Origin: an uncultured Blautia sp.
GTDB taxonomy: Bacteria > Bacillota > Clostridia > Lachnospirales > Lachnospiraceae
Assembly: GCA_934371915.1 (NCBI GenBank)
Contig: CAKROE010000097.1
Location: forward strand, 1-8,534
Direction of reading: 5' to 3'
Length of the DNA stretch: 8,534 nucleotides
The first letter of the stretch is position 1. Each line of letters begins with the position of its first letter. Shown one piece after another: positions 5,257 to 8,534 of the stretch. The notes below the pieces were generated by a model, which worked only from the letters and a program-made list of their open reading frames with translations, did no database searches and was not told where the DNA came from. Made by a program: the position numbers and the translations under genes.

Positions 5257-6708
5257 ATGAGAGTATTAGAAAATTGCGAACCAAAAAAAGTCTTTTATTA
5301 TTTTGAGGAAATCTGCAAAATCCCGCATGGTTCCAGAAACACCAGACAGATCAGTGATTATCTTGTAAATTTTGCAAAAGAGCATGGCTTCAAATATGTT
5401 CAGGATGAACTGAACAACGTCGTTATCTACAAACCTGCGACCGCAGGATACGAAAACGCTCCGACCGTCATCCTTCAGGGACATATGGATATGGTCTGTG
5501 AAAAAAGACCTGATGTAGAGCATGACTTTACAAAAGACGGTCTGAACCTTTCTGTCAAAGACGGATACGTATCTGCAAACGGAACCACTCTCGGCGGTGA
5601 TGATGGTATTGCAGTTGCTTACTCTCTTGCACTTCTTGACAGTACAGACATCCCTCACCCGGCACTGGAAGTTCTGGTTACTGTAGATGAAGAGATCGGT
5701 CTTCTCGGAGCTTTCGGACTGGATTGCAGCGTACTCAGCGGCAAACGCATGATCAATATGGATTCTGAAGCAGAGGGAAGTCTCTGGATCAGCTGTGCCG
5801 GAGGTCTTTCTGCAGTCAGCCACATTCCGGTTCAGCGCGTTGCAGCAGAAGGTGAAAAGCTTCAGATAAAAGTCTGCGGACTTATGGGCGGACATTCCGG
5901 TTCTGAAATTGATAAAAAACGTGCAAATGCCAATATTGTTATGGGAAGATTTCTCTATGCCCTCAAACAGGATGCCGATTATGAAATCATTTCTTATGAA
6001 GGTGGCCAGAAGGACAATGCCATCACAAGAGAAGCCGTATGTGAAATCCTTGTTGCCGGAGAAGCTGTCGAAGCAGTAAAAGCCAGTGCCGCCAAAGCAG
6101 AAAAAGGGTTACGTGAAGAATACGCAGGTACTGACGGCAACATCACTGTCCAGATTACAGAAGAAGGACTTGCAGAAGCTGATGTGCTTCATCCGACCAG
6201 CCGTGAAAAAGTATTATTCTACCTTGCACAGATTCCGTTTGGCATCCAGAAAATGAGCGGCAACATTGAAGGTCTCGTGGAAACCTCTACAAACATCGGT
6301 ATCGTCAAGCTGTCCGACGATGAATTCTTCGCAAGCTCCAGTGTCAGAAGTTCCGTAGAAGCAGCCAGAGATGCTCTTTCCAATAAAATCCAGTATCTGA
6401 CCGAGTTCCTCGGTGGAGAATACGAAATCCAGGGTGCTTATCCGGCATGGGAATACCGCAAAGATTCCCCGCTGCGTGACAAGATGGTATCTGTTTATGA
6501 GGAAATGTACGGACAGAAACCGGAGGTCGTAGCCATCCATGCCGGTCTCGAATGCGGTCTTTTCTACAAAAAGATCGAAGGTCTTGACTGTGTATCTCTC
6601 GGACCAAACATGAAAGGCATCCACACTTCCGAAGAAGTGCTCGACATTGCCTCCACGGAACGTGTATGGAACTACCTTGTCAAAGTTCTGGAACAGTTAA
6701 AAGACTGA
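5257..6708 (+). CDS. pepD: aminoacyl-histidine dipeptidase PepD (M20 metallopeptidase)
   Basis: PepD is a cytoplasmic dinuclear-zinc dipeptidase with broad specificity (carnosine, Xaa-His and other dipeptides), used in peptide salvage. The 483-residue length is normal for the family. The expected residues are all visible: H76 and D78 in QGHMDMV, the bridging D115 in GGDDGIA, the catalytic Glu and Zn ligand in VDEEIG (E145, E146), D169 in NMDSEAEG, and the C-terminal H456 in GIHTSEE. GLMGGHSGSEIDKKRAN, in the middle of the chain, marks the inserted lid/dimerisation domain. There is no signal peptide. The gene is divergent from ylbJ with 105 nt between start codons, where I see no strong sigma-A promoter. 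It is followed by terminator hairpins, so it appears to be a single-gene unit. Confidence 0.96.
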   Translation: MRVLENCEPKKVFYYFEEICKIPHGSRNTRQISDYLVNFAKEHGFKYVQDELNNVVIYKPATAGYENAPTVILQGHMDMVCEKRPDVEHDFTKDGLNLSVKDGYVSANGTTLGGDDGIAVAYSLALLDSTDIPHPALEVLVTVDEEIGLLGAFGLDCSVLSGKRMINMDSEAEGSLWISCAGGLSAVSHIPVQRVAAEGEKLQIKVCGLMGGHSGSEIDKKRANANIVMGRFLYALKQDADYEIISYEGGQKDNAITREAVCEILVAGEAVEAVKASAAKAEKGLREEYAGTDGNITVQITEEGLAEADVLHPTSREKVLFYLAQIPFGIQKMSGNIEGLVETSTNIGIVKLSDDEFFASSSVRSSVEAARDALSNKIQYLTEFLGGEYEIQGAYPAWEYRKDSPLRDKMVSVYEEMYGQKPEVVAIHAGLECGLFYKKIEGLDCVSLGPNMKGIHTSEEVLDIASTERVWNYLVKVLEQLKD

Positions 6709-6727
6709 TTTTGAAGCAGTTTTTTTT
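6699..6727 (+). terminator. possible first terminator overlapping the pepD stop codon
   Basis: AAAAGACTG (6699-6707) can pair with CAGTTTTTT (6717-6725), 9 bp with one G-U pair around a 9-nt loop, and the T-run continues to 6727. Only the four inner pairs include G-C, so the stem is weak. It may work in tandem with the stronger hairpin downstream. Confidence 0.4.
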
Positions 6728-6752
6728 AAATCAGATCATCTATCTGCCTTGC

Positions 6753-6783
6753 AAAAGATCCCTCACTTCGATGGGATCTTTTT
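6753..6783 (+). terminator. Rho-independent terminator after pepD
   Basis: AAAAGATCCC (6753-6762) pairs with GGGATCTTTT (6773-6782) around a 10-nt loop. The T-run (6779-6783) overlaps the descending arm. It stands between pepD and the peptidase gene, only 43 nt before the chosen start of the latter, so expression of that gene needs read-through or a promoter I cannot see clearly. Confidence 0.8.
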
Positions 6784-6810
6784 GCATATATTATGAAAAG
6801 ACCTCTGAAA

Positions 6811-6815
6811 AAGGA
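6811..6815 (+). promoter_or_regulatory. ribosome binding site favouring the internal start of the M23 peptidase gene
   Basis: AAGGA, preceded by further A residues, lies 10 nt before the ATG at 6826. The earlier in-frame ATG at 6793 has no ribosome binding site and lies 10 nt after the terminator T-run, so 6826 is preferred. Confidence 0.55.
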
Positions 6816-6825
6816 TTTCTTCTGT

Positions 6826-7635
6826 ATGAAATCATCCCGTCTGTTTTTCCTCCTCATTTTATTTCTTATAAACTGCTTCATCCTAATCTGGCTGATTCAG
6901 GACAGAAGCCATGCCTCGGGTCTGACAGCTGCAACCTGTAATTCTGATGAATTTCGGGAACAGTTTCTGTCTCCGTCTCTCTATAAAGAGCTGTCTGAAA
7001 CGTCTTATTCCGGTCATTCATTTGCCGAACTTCTCACCACAACCATGCTCGACGGAGATTTTTACCCCAAAAACGTCTCTGCAAATGCCGCACCTTATCT
7101 GAAATACAAAAGAGAAGAATTTCTTCTTCTGAAAAAATATTATGAAATGATCTGGTCGGATCTGGAATACTTTCCTGTTGCAGATACAGCAGTCTTTTTT
7201 GAAGACAGCTGGCTGATGCCACGCAGCTACGGAGGAGAGCGTCAGCACGAAGGTACCGATATTTTTGCTTCGCGCAATATTTCGGACTATTATCCAATCA
7301 TCAGTATTACCGACGGCATTATCGAACAAAAAGGATGGCTTCCTCTCGGCGGTTACCGGATTGGAATCCGTTCTGAATCCGGTGCCTGTTTTTATTACGC
7401 GCATCTTGCCTCTTATGAACCGGATCTCACAGTCGGTGATACAGTTTCTGCCGGAGACATTCTTGGATTTATGGGTAATACCGGCTACGGAGAAGAGGGA
7501 ACCGTCGGAGAATTCCCGGTTCATCTGCACCTGGGAATTTATATTCCCACCATATATACCAGCGAGATGAGTGTAAATCCCTACCACATCTTGAATATTC
7601 TTCGAAAAAACACAAGAAAGTATACATATTCTTAA
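6826..7635 (+). CDS. membrane-anchored M23 family metallopeptidase
   Basis: The 269-residue product begins with a short positive end and one hydrophobic segment (residues 5-25, LFFLLILFLINCFILIWLI), a signal anchor or uncleaved signal peptide that places the rest outside the membrane. Residues 30-125 are a helical linker region with no recognised domain. The C-terminal half is an M23 (LytM-like) domain with all zinc and catalytic residues: H141 and D145 in HEGTD, H193 in YYAHL, and H233 and H235 in VHLHLGI. An active glycyl or DD-endopeptidase acting on peptidoglycan is therefore likely; the exact bond is unknown. It has no LysM, SH3 or long coiled-coil domain. An alternative ATG at 6793 would add 11 cytoplasmic residues. 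Whether it acts in growth, division or sporulation is not shown; SpoIIQ-type roles are possible but unsupported. Confidence 0.9.
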   Translation: MKSSRLFFLLILFLINCFILIWLIQDRSHASGLTAATCNSDEFREQFLSPSLYKELSETSYSGHSFAELLTTTMLDGDFYPKNVSANAAPYLKYKREEFLLLKKYYEMIWSDLEYFPVADTAVFFEDSWLMPRSYGGERQHEGTDIFASRNISDYYPIISITDGIIEQKGWLPLGGYRIGIRSESGACFYYAHLASYEPDLTVGDTVSAGDILGFMGNTGYGEEGTVGEFPVHLHLGIYIPTIYTSEMSVNPYHILNILRKNTRKYTYS

Positions 7636-7662
7636 CATAATTTCTGCAATGTGTGCTATAAT
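7632..7662 (+). promoter_or_regulatory. extended -10 sigma-A promoter for the relQ-like gene
   Basis: TGCTATAAT (7654-7662) is a perfect extended -10. TTAACA (7632-7637), 5 of 6 to the -35 consensus, is 19 bp upstream, longer than ideal, and overlaps the stop codon of the peptidase gene. Transcription would start near 7669, with a leader of about 66 nt before the ATG at 7735. No clear terminator is seen after the peptidase gene. Confidence 0.55.
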
Positions 7663-7734
7663 GTACAGGAAGTTTTGTCTTCTGGCATCATGAAGCATTT
7701 CTTCAATGCAACAACTCGTCAAGGAGCGATTTAT

Positions 7735-8534
7735 ATGGAAATACAGTTATGGAGAAGTATTTTATGTCCATATGAGCTTGCCGTCAGAGAACTGATGGTG
7801 AAATTTGAACATATTATAGATGAACATAAGCAAAATGACCTGTATTCTCCGATAGAACAGGTCAGCGGCCGTGTAAAAAGCCTTCCAAGCATTCTGGAAA
7901 AAATGCAGCGCAAGCATATCCCGATGGATAAAATGGAAGAAGAAATAGAAGACATCGCCGGAATCCGTATCATATGTCAGTTTGAAGAAGATATCGATAC
8001 TGTTGCCGCGATCATCCGAGGCCGCAGTGATATGGTGATAAAAAGTGAAAAAAATTACCTCAAACACATCAAACAAAGCGGATACCGAAGTTATCATCTG
8101 ATCATTTATTATACCGTAGATACGATCAGCGGTCCGAAGAGACTGCAGGCAGAAATCCAGATCCGTACCATGGCAATGAATTTCTGGGCAACGATCGAAC
8201 ATTCCCTGCAATACAAATACAAGGGTGAAATGCCTTTGCATGTAGCAGAACGACTCAGCAATGCAGCCGACGCTATCATTGCACTGGATCATGAAATGTC
8301 CTCTGTCCGCAATGAGATTATGGATGCGCAGAACTCTTCTCAGATGCAGTCCAATCTTGTCAAAGACATCCTTCTCAGCATCGAAAATCTTTACAAGATT
8401 TCCAATAAGCGGGAAGTTGAAAAGATTCAGGACGAATTTTTACGTGTTTTCCGAACGAAGGATCTGCAGCAGCTTGCTCGTTTTCACCGTCAACTTGATA
8501 TTATTGCCGAGGGCTATCGTGCACAGTCCGTATC
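7735..8534 (+). CDS. relQ: RelQ-type small alarmone synthetase, (p)ppGpp synthetase (3' end outside window)
   Basis: The frame runs from ATG 7735 to the window end without a stop (266 complete codons). It matches Bacillus RelQ (YjbM), which transfers pyrophosphate from ATP to GDP or GTP to make ppGpp or pppGpp; it has only the synthetase domain, with no HD hydrolase, TGS or ACT domain. Visible motifs are GRVKSLPSILEKMQRK (45-60), IEDIAGIRI (71-79, catalytic D73), SGYRSYH (115-121), and EIQIRTMAMNFWATIEHS (140-157, catalytic E140). AAGGAG (7721-7726), 8 nt before the ATG, fixes the start. The protein is already longer than Bacillus RelQ (211 residues). From about residue 200 it continues as a charged helical region (SIENLYKISNKREVEKI ...) that the family's short form lacks. 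The gene has its own promoter and probably sets alarmone levels under stress. Confidence 0.93.
   Translation, partial: MEIQLWRSILCPYELAVRELMVKFEHIIDEHKQNDLYSPIEQVSGRVKSLPSILEKMQRKHIPMDKMEEEIEDIAGIRIICQFEEDIDTVAAIIRGRSDMVIKSEKNYLKHIKQSGYRSYHLIIYYTVDTISGPKRLQAEIQIRTMAMNFWATIEHSLQYKYKGEMPLHVAERLSNAADAIIALDHEMSSVRNEIMDAQNSSQMQSNLVKDILLSIENLYKISNKREVEKIQDEFLRVFRTKDLQQLARFHRQLDIIAEGYRAQSV

Noticed and set aside
7612..7634. Possible terminator after the peptidase gene (AAGAA ... TTCTT)
   Set aside because: The stem has only 5 AT-rich pairs with a 10-nt loop and no T-run; it is not a credible terminator.
7692..7716. Hairpins in the relQ leader (TGAAG/CTTCA and GCATT/AATGC) as a regulatory RNA
   Set aside because: The stems are 5 bp and mutually exclusive, with no known riboswitch or T-box features; they are most likely chance.
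7018..8292. Long minus-strand frames opposite the M23 peptidase and relQ genes
   Set aside because: They are antisense shadows of genes with complete catalytic motifs, show Cys/Ile/Phe-rich atypical composition and lack ribosome binding sites.

Overview
This window reads as chromosomal DNA of an endospore-forming Clostridia species, most likely a Lachnospiraceae. The reasons are an alpha/beta-type small acid-soluble spore protein, a YlbJ-type sporulation membrane protein, strong AAGGAGG-like ribosome binding sites, moderate G+C and a DUF6465 protein. The genus cannot be fixed from the sequence alone. There are no transposases, phage genes, CRISPR arrays, rRNA or tRNA genes, and nothing in base or codon use suggests recent transfer.

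Positions 1-2015: the 3' part of recG (cut by the window edge), then a small gene whose product has a histone-H1-like basic tail and a DUF6465 domain, closed by a terminator. A monocistronic spore-protein gene follows, with its own probable sigma-G promoter and a strong terminator.

Positions 2037-4233: a good sigma-A promoter (TTGCCA, 17 bp, TATAAT), overlapped by a perfect 11-bp inverted repeat, starts a tight operon: methylglyoxal synthase-like gene, rsmD (16S rRNA methyltransferase), coaD (coenzyme A synthesis) and a coiled-coil protein. The first two genes overlap as ATGA, and the other gaps are 8 and 19 nt. The rsmD-coaD-ylbJ neighbourhood is shared with Bacillus (ylbH-ylbI-ylbJ). Here ylbJ is inverted and a coiled-coil gene sits after coaD, as sepIVA does in Actinobacteria.

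Positions 4210-5151 (minus strand): ylbJ, which converges on the coiled-coil gene with a 24-nt overlap of coding ends. Positions 5257-8534 (plus strand): pepD (M20 dipeptidase) with terminators behind it, a membrane-anchored M23 metallopeptidase, and a RelQ-type (p)ppGpp synthetase with its own extended -10 promoter, which runs off the window end.

The content is mostly housekeeping, and I see no clear new multi-gene system. The points most worth a second look are the methylglyoxal synthase homologue, which has lost several conserved active-site residues but sits in an intact, apparently regulated operon; the SepIVA-like coiled-coil protein; the basic-tailed DUF6465 protein; and the C-terminal extension of RelQ.
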